Source: Jannaschia faecimaris (GTDB lineage Bacteria > Pseudomonadota > Alphaproteobacteria > Rhodobacterales > Rhodobacteraceae). From it: DNA of 64,000 nt. A program made the translations under genes and the position numbers. The stretch spans positions 1-64,000 of the forward strand of contig NZ_FNPX01000017.1 of the NCBI RefSeq assembly GCF_900107415.1. Reading direction: 5' to 3'. The notes under the pieces are model-generated. The model had not been told where the DNA came from and searched no databases. It saw only the letters and a program-made list of their open reading frames with translations. This document shows positions 49,048 through 57,806 of the stretch, one piece after another (within the stretch, counting starts at the first letter, position 1; the number at the start of each line of letters is the position of its first letter).

Positions 49048-50077
49048 TCAGACCTCCGCTTGCAACCGTTTCGGCTGTGCGCGCGTGGTCCCGCCGGGCT
49101 GGACCTTGATAGGCAGCGCGGTCGCGCGCGCGACCCCGACGCCGTGCAACCTTGCCAGAAGGGTGCGCGCACCGGTTACACCCATCAGGTGCCGCGGTGT
49201 AGACACCGTCGTCAGCGGTACCGGCAGCACCGTGTTGAGGCCCAGGGCATTGAACCCCACGACGCCCATGTCCTCGGGCACGCGCAGGCCAAGTTCCTGC
49301 GCGACGGTCAAGCCCCCAAAAGCCATCAGATCGTTGAGAAAGAACACGACGTCGGGGCGGTGATCCTTCAGCAAGGCGCGCGCGCTCCGCGCCCATGCGG
49401 AACGCATTTTCCGGGGCGGCACCTGTGCGCACAACTGGGGCCCTGAACACCGTTTCCAAACCGCGCAGCCGTGCATCCGCCCGTGGATCCATCCCCACCC
49501 GCGCGCCTACGAACGCTGGCGAACGATAGCCCAGTTCGTGCACATAACGCGCCAAGTCCGCGCCCGCCGGCACATGGTCGAGATCGACGCAGACGTCGAT
49601 TGGATCAAGCGAGAAATCCCACGTATCCAGCGTCGGCACACCCGCCGCACGCAACGTCGACCGCGAATCTGGATAATGGCCTATCCCCGTCAAGATCAGC
49701 GCCGCTGGGCGCACGGACAACAGCCGCGACACCCAGCGCAATTCCACCTCCATGTTGTAGTCGGTCATGTCGATGACGGTGAAATAACCGGCCTTCTGGA
49801 TTGTGCCGCGCGTGCCTTGCAACACATCCGCGAACACATCGTTAAGCAGGTTCGGCACCGAAATCCCGATCAGGTCGGCGTTGGCCTGCGACAGTGCCCG
49901 CGCGTTGGAATTTGGCACGTAATTCAGCCGCCGCGCGATCTGCAGGATCGCTTCGCGCCTGGCCGTCGAAACCCCCTCTACGCCTCGCATCGCGCGGCTG
50001 ACGGTCATCACAATAACCCAGGCTTCGGCGGCGACGGCATAGATGCCCGACGTGGTGTCACGGGTACGACCGGCCAT
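49048..50077 (-). pseudogene. LacI-family regulator 3, frameshifted
   Basis: The N-terminal two-thirds (MAGRTRDTTSGIYAVAAEAW-VIVMTVSRAMRG and ANADLIGISVPNLLNDVFAD) are in one frame. The remaining C-terminus (DHRPDVVFFLNDLMAFGGLT, VPEDMGVVGFNALGLNTVLP) is in another frame. The frame changes within the run GCGCGCGCGC at 49376-49385. In addition the turn of the helix-turn-helix reads AWVIVMT where relatives have AGVSVMT, which would harm DNA binding. The gene is divergent from the broken CUT1 operon it presumably controlled. A sequencing error in the GC run is possible. Confidence 0.82.
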
Positions 50078-50112
50078 GGGGCATCCTGATAAGGCGGGGA
50101 AGACGGGCTTAC

Positions 50113-50124
50113 GTAAACGTTAAC
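50113..50124. promoter_or_regulatory. LacI-type operator, lacI 3 side
   Basis: GTAAACGTTAAC has the central ACGT/CG typical of LacI sites and matches the local motif at 10 of 12 positions. It lies 36 bp upstream of the broken lacI 3. Confidence 0.45.
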
Positions 50125-50169
50125 GCTCTTCCATGACAAGCTGGCTTCCTCCACGGCGGGGGCTGTAGT

Positions 50170-50181
50170 GTTATCGTTATC
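50170..50181. promoter_or_regulatory. LacI-type operator, CUT1 side
   Basis: GTTATCGTTATC, within the larger imperfect palindrome GTGTTATCGTTATCAC (50168-50183). It lies 22 bp before the start of the CUT1 ATPase gene. Confidence 0.55.
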
Positions 50182-50202
50182 ACCCAGGCAGGGCAGGGCC
50201 AG

Positions 50203-51284
50203 GTGCCCGAGATCATCTTTTACAACATGGAGAAGTCCTACGGGTCGCCCCGCATGCTGGGACCTTTCAACCTGCATCTCGACGACAGCGATTTTACCGT
50301 GCTCGTCGGCCCCTCGGGCTGCGGCAAGTCCACGACGCTGCGTATTCTGGCGGGGCTTGAAACGCTTCCGGGCGGGGAGATCACTTTCGACGGCAAACCG
50401 ATCAGCCACCTCGACCCCAAGGCCCGCGACATCGCCATGGTGTTTCAGGACTACGCCCTCTACCCGCACATGAACATCGCCAAGAACATGTCCTTCGCCC
50501 TGCGCCTGCAGAAGGTGAAAAGTACGGAAATCGACGAACGCGTGCAGCGGACCGCCGACCTGCTCAACATCGGCCACTTCCTCGACCGCGAACCGGCGGA
50601 GTTGTCGGGCGGCCAACGGCAGCGCGTCGCGATGGGCCGCGCCATGGTGCGCGACGCGGGCACGTTTCTCTTCGATGAACCGCTGTCCAACCTCGATGCC
50701 AAGCTGCGAGCCAAGATGCGCACCGAACTAGCCGAGATGCGCAATACCATCGACAAGAACATGGTCTACTTCACGCACGACCAGGTGGAGGCAGTGACGC
50801 TGGGCGACCGAACCGTCGTTATGGCGAACGGCGTCATCCAGCAGCAGGATACGCCCGAGGGCCTGCTCAAATCGCCAATAAGCAAATTCGTGGCAGGCTT
50901 CATCGGAAGCCCGACGATGAACTTACTCGACGGCGATCTGACCGACGGGGGCAGCACGGTCATGGTGGCGGCGAAGGCTTCGAACTGCCCCTTCCCGGCG
51001 CGCTGGCCACCCGCCTGCGCGCCCATAACATCAGGGCCGTGACGTCGGGCCTGCGCCCGTCGTCGGTTTCGCTGGAACAGACGCCCGGCACCCCGATCGA
51101 TCTGCGCGTGATCGTGGCGGAATACCTCGGCGCTGAATCCGTCCTCGTGACCCGCTGCGGCACCGAAGACGTGCTGGTGGAAGCCAACAGCGCCACCCCC
51201 ATCGCCTGCGGCACCATGCGGTCCTTTGGCGTCCTGACCGACGAACTGATGGACTTCGACCGTACCTCCGGCCTGCGAATCTAA
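50203..51284 (+). pseudogene. CUT1 sugar ABC ATPase (MalK/UgpC-like), frameshifted
   Basis: The ATPase domain is complete: GPSGCGKSTTLRILAGLE (Walker A), LSGGQRQRVAMGRAMVRD (signature), LFDEPLSNLDAKLR (Walker B) and MVYFTHDQVEAVTLGDR. After FVAGFIGSPTMNLLDGDLTD the frame shifts near 50963-50975. The rest of the regulatory domain (VTSGLRPSSVSLEQTPGTP, GAESVLVTRCGTEDVLV) is in another frame to 51284. A truncated 279-aa protein would still hold the ATP-binding domain. The GTG start is taken because MEKSYGS alone would cut the first strand. Confidence 0.85.
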
Positions 51285-51314
51285 CCACATAAACAGCAAC
51301 TCAGAGAGAGACAT

Positions 51315-52556
51315 ATGCTTAACTTCAGAACCACGCTCACAGGTGCCACGCTGGCCGCGCTTGCCGCGGGAACCGCACTCGCCAATCCCTACGCCCCATA
51401 CAAAGGGACGACCCTGATCGTAGACTTCCCCGCACAGCCATATTACGACGCGGCGATAAACGTGCTGGACCAGTTCACCGAAGAGACCGGCATCGAGGTC
51501 GGGGTCGATCAGCTTCAATACCTGCGCATGCGGGAGCGTCAGACGCTGGAGCTGGCCAAGTATTTCATGAACCCCGCGCCGGCCGACCCGACCTATGACC
51601 AGTCGGACCTGATCACCGGCTACGTGCAGAACATCGGTGTCGCAGGCGGCGAAAAGGGCTATCTGCCCGGCGCGCTCGGCTTCGCCTAGGGCATCCCCTT
51701 CGGCTCCGAGACATCGGTCCTCGCCTACCGCAAGGACATCTTCGAAAAGCACGGAATCGAGGTGCTCACCAACTACGACGAGCTTCAGGAAATCCCCCGC
51801 CAGATCCCCGAGGTGGAGCCGGGCATGGACGGCATGGCGTCGCGCGCGGCCTCCGGCCACCAGGCCAGCCATGCGTTCCTTTTGCACCTCGCCCCGCTGG
51901 GCGGGCGCATCTTCGACGAACGGTGGAACCCGATCATCAACAACGAGGCCGGCGTTGCCGCCGCCAACGCACTCAAGACGATCGTGGATTGCGGCCCCGA
52001 GGGCGGCGGCACGACTTTTGGCCCCGCCGGAGCGGCCCCCTTCAAGCAGGGTCAGGCCGCGATGTTCATGGACTCGATCGCTTTCGCCGCCGGGTTTGAA
52101 GACCCGACCGAGTCGACGGTCGCGGGCAACGTCGGTCACGCCATGCACCCCGAAGGCGTGCGCCGTGGCAGCCAGACCGGCGGGTTCGGCCTCGCCATTC
52201 CGGCGAACGCGCCCAGTAAGGAAGCGGCCTTCCTGATGATCCAGTGGCTGACCTGCAAGAAAGGTGACCTGGCAGTGGCCATGGAGGGCGGAAACCCCTC
52301 GCGCTTCTCGACCTACCGGAACGCGGAGTTGAACGAGAAGTCCCCCTACTCCGCCACCTTCGGCGAAGCGCTGCAGTTCGCCGATCCCGACTGGTGCCCG
52401 ATCATCCCCGCCTCGGGGTCAATCAACGCCGACATCGGTACCACGATGAGCCAGGTCCTGACCGAGGGTCTCGACATCCAGGAAGCACTGCACGGCGTGG
52501 CCGAGCGCACCCGCGCGACCATGCAACAAGAGGGTTACTACGCCTGGCAGGAGTGA
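51315..52556 (+). pseudogene. CUT1 sugar-binding protein with an in-frame amber stop
   Basis: One frame runs from a signal peptide (MLNFRTTLTGATLAALAAGT) through the SBP_bac_1 fold (IVDFPAQPYYDAAINVLDQF) to the end (LHGVAERTRATMQQEGYYAW), but TAG at 51687-51689 interrupts it. The context is LGFA-stop-GIPFGSETSVLAYRK. Relatives commonly have Gln in that place, and CAG to TAG is one base change. The product would be cut at 124 residues. A coding frame continues past the stop without other damage, so the lesion looks recent. Confidence 0.88.
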
Positions 52557-52685
52557 CCTGCACCCGGTAACGACGTCCGGTCCCCGATCCGGGGGCTGGG
52601 CCCACGGCCTCCACGTCCGACGCAGATCACCCGTAGATCACCCGCGCATCCGACGTGAAATCCGTCCCAGTTCTGGACGCCCGAG

Positions 52686-53600
52686 ATGATCGCCAACGCC
52701 AACCGCCTTACACCTTATCTTTTCCTTGCGCCTGCGGTTCTGATCCTTGCCGTCGCGCTGATGTATCCGGTCGGCTACATGATATGGGCCAGCTTCCTCG
52801 ACTGGAATCCGAGCCAGCGGATCGGCGAGGCGGAGTTCGTCGGCCTTCGCAATTACATCAACCTTTTCAGCGAAGAAGCCTTTCTGGAAAGCATGGGCGT
52901 GACCCTGCGCTTTGCCGCCGTCGCCGTCTCTGTCGAGATGGTCCTGGGCGTCAGCTTGGCCCTGTTGCTGGACCGTCAGCTCAAGGGTATGACGATCCTT
53001 CGGACGGTGTTCATCCTGCCGATGATGATCGCCCCGATCATGGTCGGGTTGATGTGGCGCGACATGTACCATCCGACCGTCGGCATCCTGAATCGTACAT
53101 TGAAATCAATCAGCTTGGACCCGGTCCCTTGGCTCTCCGACGGCGGCTGGGCCTTCACGTCTGTGGCTATCGCAGACGTCTGGCAACGGACGCCCTTCAT
53201 AATCTTCCTGTCCTTAGCCGCGCTCCAGTCGCTTCCCTGCTCGGCCATGGAGGCCGCGCGCATCGACGGCGCTACGGGCTGGCAGATGATCGTCTACATC
53301 AAGCTGCCGCTAATGCTTCCAGCGCTGCTCGTGACCGCGCTCCTGCGCCTGATCGACGCCTTCAAGGTGCTGGAGGTCATCCTTGTAATGACCAACGGCG
53401 GACCGGGGCTATCAACTGAGATCTTTGCCTTGCGAATCTCCCGAACGGCCAGTGAATTCAAAGAGCTGGGCTACACCGCGGCGATGTCCAACCTCCTCTT
53501 GATTTTGCTGATGATCCTGACGCTCGCCATGTTCTTCTATGGCAAGGTCATGGACGCCCGAGCCGCCCGCATCCGCGCCGAATCCGAGGAGGCCCACTGA
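52686..53600 (+). CDS. CUT1 sugar ABC transporter permease (first), intact
   Basis: A 304-aa MalF-like permease with six predicted helices (LTPYLFLAPAVLILAVALMY first). It carries the EAA loop MEAARIDGATGWQMIVYIKL-PLMLP near residue 195, and MTNGGPGLSTEIFALRISRT before the last helix. It should pair with the next permease to form the channel, but its ATPase, binding protein and partner permease genes are all damaged. It is thus probably useless, although intact. Its stop overlaps the next start. Confidence 0.88.
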   Translation: MIANANRLTPYLFLAPAVLILAVALMYPVGYMIWASFLDWNPSQRIGEAEFVGLRNYINLFSEEAFLESMGVTLRFAAVAVSVEMVLGVSLALLLDRQLKGMTILRTVFILPMMIAPIMVGLMWRDMYHPTVGILNRTLKSISLDPVPWLSDGGWAFTSVAIADVWQRTPFIIFLSLAALQSLPCSAMEAARIDGATGWQMIVYIKLPLMLPALLVTALLRLIDAFKVLEVILVMTNGGPGLSTEIFALRISRTASEFKELGYTAAMSNLLLILLMILTLAMFFYGKVMDARAARIRAESEEAH

Positions 53601-54473
53601 TGGCCAAACCCACCACACTCGCGGCGAACCCCGCGTTCTATGCCTTGCTGGTCGCACTGACCGTGATGTCAGTGGGGCCGATTTTTCTGATGCTGGCGAC
53701 CTCGTTCAAGCTGAACGTGGACATCATGTCCGACACCTCGGCCCTGCTGTTCTTCCCCACGATCCGAAACTACGAGACCGCGCTCTGCGACATGCTATGG
53801 TGCGAGGTCGAGCACGTTCGTCGCTGCGACCCGACCTTCGGGCGCGCATTGGTCAATTCGCTGATCGTGGCGACCGTTTCGACGGCGCTCACGCTCATCA
53901 TCGGGTGCGTGGCGGCCTATGCGCTTGTGCGGTTCCGCCTCATGGGGCGCGATACGGTGTCCATGACCACGCTGATGATGCGCATGGTCCCGCCCGCGGT
54001 CCTGTTGGTGTCGGTGTTTCGGAATCTGGACGTTCCAGTACGGCATCGACGGCACACGCTTTGGCCTCATTCTCAATTACACGGCGATGAACCTGCCCTT
54101 CGTAATCTGGATATTGCAGTCGTTCATTGTGCGGGTGCCAATCCAGCTGGAGGAAGCCGCACGGATGGACGGGGCCAATCCGTTCCAGGCGTTCTTCATG
54201 GTGGTTCTTCCGCTCATCAAGCCCGGTCTTGCCGCGGCCGCCATTTTCACCTTCTGCGTGGCGGGGAACGAGTTCCTTCTGGGCAACGCGCTGGCCGACC
54301 GGAACAGCCGGACGGTGCCGGTGACCAAAGTGAACTCCCTCACCGAATATGATATCGATTGGGGGGCGATCATGGCGACAGGGATGTTGCTGGCGATCCC
54401 GCCGGTCATCTTCACCTTCGTCGCCTCGCGCCAGATCATCACCGGCATGACCGTTGGGGCCGTAAAGGGGTGA
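53600..54473 (+). pseudogene. CUT1 sugar ABC transporter permease (second), frameshifted
   Basis: A MalG-like permease. The first 140 residues (LVALTVMSVGPIFLMLATSF, LIIGCVAAYALVRFRLMGRD) are in frame with the start. After PPAVLLVSVF the frame changes near 54014-54021. The continuation GIWTFQYGIDGTRFGLILNY, then MNLPFVIWILQSFIVRVPIQ and the EAA loop LEEAARMDGANPFQAFFMVV are in another frame, ending at 54473. One base too many or too few in GTTTCGG explains it. Confidence 0.88.
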
Positions 54474-54479
54474 GATCCG

Positions 54480-55170
54480 ATTTGGGAGTGGCTCCTCCAA
54501 CCGATTGACAGCAGCCGGGTCCATGACCTGGGGGACGTCATCAAGCTGCATGGACGGATCATGATGCTGTCCTGGGGCGTGATAGCGCCGCTGGCCGTGC
54601 TGATCACGCGCTATATGAAAGTGATCCCGGGGCAGGACTACCCGGCCAATCTGGACAGTCAGGTCTGGTGGAACATTCACCGCTTCGGGCAGATCACCGC
54701 CGTACTCATCATGTTCGTAGGGGTCGCAATCATCTTGCAGTCCAAGGGCGCGGACTCCACCACCTGAACACTTTGGCTGCACCACTGGATGGGTTGGGCG
54801 TTAACCAGTTTCGGAGCGGTACAGGCGGCCTCCGGTTTTCTGGGCGGGACCAAGGGCGGGCCCACCGACCCCGTGGGTGAGCAGGGCGACCACTACGACG
54901 ACCGTGCGCCGGATCGTGTTCGAAGCAGTACACAAAGGGCTTGGTTACGGAGTGCTCGCCTTGGGCGCAATCACGATACTGACAGGCATGTGGCAAGCGA
55001 ACGGCCCGATCTGGATGTGCGTCGTGGTTTTGGGATGGTGGGCGTTGCTTTTGCTGATCGCCTGGTTCCTGCAACGGCTTGGACTTGCGATGGACAGCTA
55101 CCGTGCGATTTGGGGGCCGTGCGCGCCGCGCCCGCGCCGCATCGACGAAGGCCACTCACCCGGAGAGTGA
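54480..55170 (+). pseudogene. Cytochrome b561-family gene, decayed
   Basis: The order of family segments is preserved: WEWLLQPIDSSRVHDLGDVI, KLHGRIMMLSWGVIAPLAVL, WWNIHRFGQITAVLIMFVGV, LHHWMGWALTSFGAVQ, GGTKGGPTDP, then FEAVHKGLGYGVLALGAITI and GLAMDSYRAIWGP. Three faults are visible. The codon where the start belongs is ATT (54480), 6 bp after the permease stop. A TGA at 54765-54767 breaks the frame. The frame changes near 54900, in the sequence after GDHYD. Heme His residues (KLHGR, NIHRF, LHHW) remain. No functional product can be made. Confidence 0.8.
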
Positions 55171-55175
55171 CCAGC

Positions 55176-55202
55176 AAAAAAGGGCACCCTGACAGGGTGC
55201 CC
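55176..55202 (-). terminator. Strong terminator of the idonate operon
   Basis: GGGCACCCT (55182-55190) pairs perfectly with AGGGTGCCC (55194-55202) with a 3-nt loop. On the minus strand it is followed by TTTTTT (55181-55176), 24 bp after the last gene of the operon ending at 55227. Confidence 0.9.
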
Positions 55203-55226
55203 GACGCTTGCTCAAATCCGTTCGGC

Positions 55227-55568
55227 TCAATTGCCTTGGAGTTGATAGTGATGCGCGGTTGTAACGTGATGATGAACGACGCCGGTATAGAAGCGCCCCA
55301 GCACCGACTGCGTCGCTTCGCGCCCCTCGATCCGCACCGGCGACTCGAGCGCCACCTGAACCGCGTCCATGTCAGGATACTCCGTGGCGAGGATCACCGG
55401 AAACTCGGGCGCGCCTTCGTCGCGGCTGTCGCCGAACGTGACGTGAACGGCGGTTGCGCCCGGCATCCGCTTCCACACGGGCACCAGTTCTTTCAGAACC
55501 GCGGCGCGGAACGCCTCGGTCTGGCCGTCGTGGACGGTACCCTGAAACAGGGCGTAGCGCGTGATCAT
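55227..55568 (-). CDS. ABM/EthD-like small alpha-beta barrel protein
   Basis: A 113-aa protein: MITRYALFQGTVHDGQTEAF, ELVPVWKRMPGATAVHVTFG and EFPVILATEYPDMDAVQVAL. The pattern is that of the dimeric alpha/beta barrel (ABM or EthD-like) fold. The His-rich C-terminus (VVHHHVTTAHHYQ) could bind a metal. Its ATG overlaps the stop of the dehydrogenase gene upstream by 4 bp, and it is the last gene of a four-gene operon with a strong terminator. A role in sugar-acid breakdown is inferred only from context. Confidence 0.75.
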   Translation of the reverse strand: MITRYALFQGTVHDGQTEAFRAAVLKELVPVWKRMPGATAVHVTFGDSRDEGAPEFPVILATEYPDMDAVQVALESPVRIEGREATQSVLGRFYTGVVHHHVTTAHHYQLQGN

Positions 55569-56449
55569 TGGTCCAACTCCTCGGGGCCATTGAAGAATTC
55601 CATCAGCGCCGCCTGATCCTCGCCGCCCAGACCGGCGGCCGTCAGCAGGCGATGCACCTCCGCGCAGAGTGCAGTCATCGGCATCGGCGTATTGGTGCGC
55701 CGGGCCAGATCCTGTGCGCCGTTCAAATCCTTGACCATGTTGTCGATGCGGCCCGTGCGGCGGTAGTCTCGGGCGACATAGCGCGGCATGTATTCTTGCA
55801 GGATCGCGCTGTCGGCCCGACCGCCCTTCAGCGCCTGCGGAATCTTGGCCGCATCGACACCGGCGTCTTCGGCCAGCTTGGTGGCTTCGGCCACGGCAAG
55901 GAAATTCAGACCGCACAGCACCTGATTGATGAGCTTAGTCGTCTGCCCGGCCCCTGCCGGACCCATATGCGTGATGTTCGACGCGACATGCTGCAATGCC
56001 ATGCGCGCGTCGGCCACGTCCTTCTCTGCGCCGCCCGCCATCAGCGTAAGCTCACCGACGAGGGCCTTGGGCGCGCCGCCCGACAAGGGGCTGTCGACCC
56101 AGCGCAGACCGGCTTCGACCGCTTTGGCGGCGAGGTCTTTCGTCGCCTCGGGATCGATAGACGACATGTCGATAATCAGGGTGCCGGGCCGGGCCCCCTC
56201 GGCAACGCCGCCTGCGCCGAAGACGGCGCTGTCCACGATATGCGGTCCGTTGAGCGAGATGATGACGACGTCCGATACCGCCGCGGCCTCGGCGGCACTG
56301 CCGGCGGCGGTTCCGCCCTTGTCGACGAGCGCCTGCACGACATCGGCATTCAGGTCGAATACGGCCAACCTCTGGCCGGTTTCCAGAAGGCGGGTGCCGA
56401 TCGCGCCGCCCATGGCCCCTGCGCCGATCAAGGCGAGTCCCAGGCTCAA
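55565..56449 (-). CDS. 3-hydroxyisobutyrate dehydrogenase family protein
   Basis: A 294-aa beta-hydroxyacid dehydrogenase. The N-terminal Rossmann motif is LALIGAGAMGGAIGTRLLET; WVDSPLSGGAPKALVGELTL carries the substrate-binding segment; GAGQTTKLINQVLCGLNFLA holds the catalytic Lys. The family includes 3-hydroxyisobutyrate, tartronate semialdehyde and related acid dehydrogenases. Its position after gluconokinase suggests a sugar-acid or 3-hydroxyacid substrate. The ATG overlaps the gntK stop by 4 bp. Confidence 0.88.
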   Translation of the reverse strand: MSLGLALIGAGAMGGAIGTRLLETGQRLAVFDLNADVVQALVDKGGTAAGSAAEAAAVSDVVIISLNGPHIVDSAVFGAGGVAEGARPGTLIIDMSSIDPEATKDLAAKAVEAGLRWVDSPLSGGAPKALVGELTLMAGGAEKDVADARMALQHVASNITHMGPAGAGQTTKLINQVLCGLNFLAVAEATKLAEDAGVDAAKIPQALKGGRADSAILQEYMPRYVARDYRRTGRIDNMVKDLNGAQDLARRTNTPMPMTALCAEVHRLLTAAGLGGEDQAALMEFFNGPEELDQ

Positions 56450-56949
56450 CGGTCGATTACCGTGACCGCGTCGACTGTGGCCGCGATCAAAGCCTCGGGC
56501 GGCTGGTCGATGTCCAGGGTCACGGCGCGTTCGTCCGTCCCGGGCATCTCCAGCGTGGCAAGCTGGCTGTCGAGCAGTTTCGTCGGCATAAAATGCCCAT
56601 CGCGTTTGCTCATCCGGTCGGACAACACCGCGTAGCTGCCGTGCAGATGCGCAAAAACGACGGGCAGCCCGGCGGCAGCGATGATCCTGTCACGATAGAC
56701 GCGCTTGAGCGCGGAACAGGCGACGACACGGGGCGGTTCGCCTTGCCGCAGGCTCTCGCCGACGGCTTGCAACCATGGCCAGCGGTCCTCGTCGGTCAGA
56801 GGTGTTCCGGCGCTCATCTTCTCAATGTTGGCCTTCGGATGAAGATCGTCGCCGTCGATAAACGTTCCGCCCAGCGCCTGTGCAAGGCCCTTGCCGACGG
56901 TGCTCTTGCCGCAGCCCGATACGCCCATGACGACATAAAAGCCGGTCAT
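56446..56949 (-). CDS. gntK: Gluconokinase
   Basis: A 167-aa gluconokinase of the GntK/IdnK type. The P-loop is GVSGCGKSTVGKGLA at about 9-23; GGTFIDGDDLHPKANIEKM is the substrate-binding block; VVACSALKRVYRDRIIAAA and GHFMPTKLLDSQLATLEMP are also typical. It phosphorylates gluconate to 6-phosphogluconate, which enters the Entner-Doudoroff or pentose phosphate route. Start and stop each overlap a neighbour by 4 bp, so it is co-translated with the SDR gene before it and the dehydrogenase after it. Confidence 0.95.
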   Translation of the reverse strand: MTGFYVVMGVSGCGKSTVGKGLAQALGGTFIDGDDLHPKANIEKMSAGTPLTDEDRWPWLQAVGESLRQGEPPRVVACSALKRVYRDRIIAAAGLPVVFAHLHGSYAVLSDRMSKRDGHFMPTKLLDSQLATLEMPGTDERAVTLDIDQPPEALIAATVDAVTVIDR

Positions 56950-57713
56950 AGCGATGCGGTGATCCCGCCGTCGACATAAACCACGGTGCCGTTCACAAAG
57001 CTGGACGCGGGCGACGACAGGAAGATGCAGGTCCCGACCAACTCCTCCACGTTGCCCCAGCGGCCTGCGGGCGTACGGTTCGACAGCCACTCAGTGAACT
57101 TCGGATCGTCGACCAACGCCTTGTTGAGCGGGGTGTCGAAATAGCCGGGTGCCAGCCCGTTGCATTGCAGGCCGTACTTGGCCCAATCGGTCGCCATGCC
57201 CTTGGTCAGGTTCGCCACGGCACCCTTTGTCGCTGTGTAAGGCGCAATGCCCGGGCGGGCGAGTGCCGTCTGGACCGAGCAGATGTTGACGATTTTTCCC
57301 GCCCCGCGCTTGATCATGTGGCGCGCGACCGCCTGGCCGACATGGAAGACCGAAGCGATGTTGGTTTGCAGCAAACGCTCGAACGCGTCCGCCGGGAAAT
57401 CCTCCAACGGGGTGCGGTGCTGCATGCCTGCGTTGTTGACCAGGATGTTGATCGGACCGCTTTCCGCCTCGAACCCGTCGACCGCAGCACGGACGCCGTC
57501 GTGATCGGTGGCGTCGAAAACCAGCGCAGCGACATGCGCCCCTTCGGCACGAAGGGTCTTGGCGGCAGCCTCCAGCTTGGCTTCGTCGCGCCCGTTGAGC
57601 ACAATCGAGGCCCCGGCCGCAGCCAACCCGCGGGCAAGCGCGAAGCCGATCCCCTGCGACGACCCGGTGATGAGCGCGCGCTTGCCGGTCAGATCGAAAA
57701 GAGAGAGGCTCAT
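56946..57713 (-). CDS. idnO: SDR oxidoreductase, 5-keto-gluconate reductase-like
   Basis: A 255-aa short-chain dehydrogenase. TGSSQGIGFALARGLAAAGA is the cofactor motif (residues 15-34), NNAGMQHRTPLEDF follows, and the catalytic set is Ser in NICSVQTALARPG with Tyr and Lys in YTATKGAVANLTKGM. The C-terminal FVNGTVVYVDGGITASL is standard. It closely resembles IdnO, which reduces 5-keto-D-gluconate to D-gluconate with NADPH. It is the first gene of the four-gene operon and is divergent from the idonate dehydrogenase gene; an operator-like site lies between. Confidence 0.85.
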   Translation of the reverse strand: MSLSLFDLTGKRALITGSSQGIGFALARGLAAAGASIVLNGRDEAKLEAAAKTLRAEGAHVAALVFDATDHDGVRAAVDGFEAESGPINILVNNAGMQHRTPLEDFPADAFERLLQTNIASVFHVGQAVARHMIKRGAGKIVNICSVQTALARPGIAPYTATKGAVANLTKGMATDWAKYGLQCNGLAPGYFDTPLNKALVDDPKFTEWLSNRTPAGRWGNVEELVGTCIFLSSPASSFVNGTVVYVDGGITASL

Positions 57714-57755
57714 GGCAGGGTCCTTGGTCTCGACAGGGGAAGATGTGCCGTTTAT

Positions 57756-57767
57756 GTTATCGTTAAC
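57756..57767. promoter_or_regulatory. LacI-type operator between idnO and idnD
   Basis: GTTATCGTTAAC, a 12-bp near-palindrome with only one mismatched pair. It lies 43 bp upstream of idnO and 39 bp upstream of idnD, so one protein could control both. Confidence 0.7.
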
Positions 57768-57806
57768 AACCCGAGTCAACAGCGCCGCTTGTCGGAAGGA
57801 CATCCC

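Noticed and set aside
49376-49385. Programmed frameshift in lacI 3
   Set aside because: No slippery heptamer or downstream pseudoknot is evident, and the helix-turn-helix is also altered, so decay is the simpler reading.
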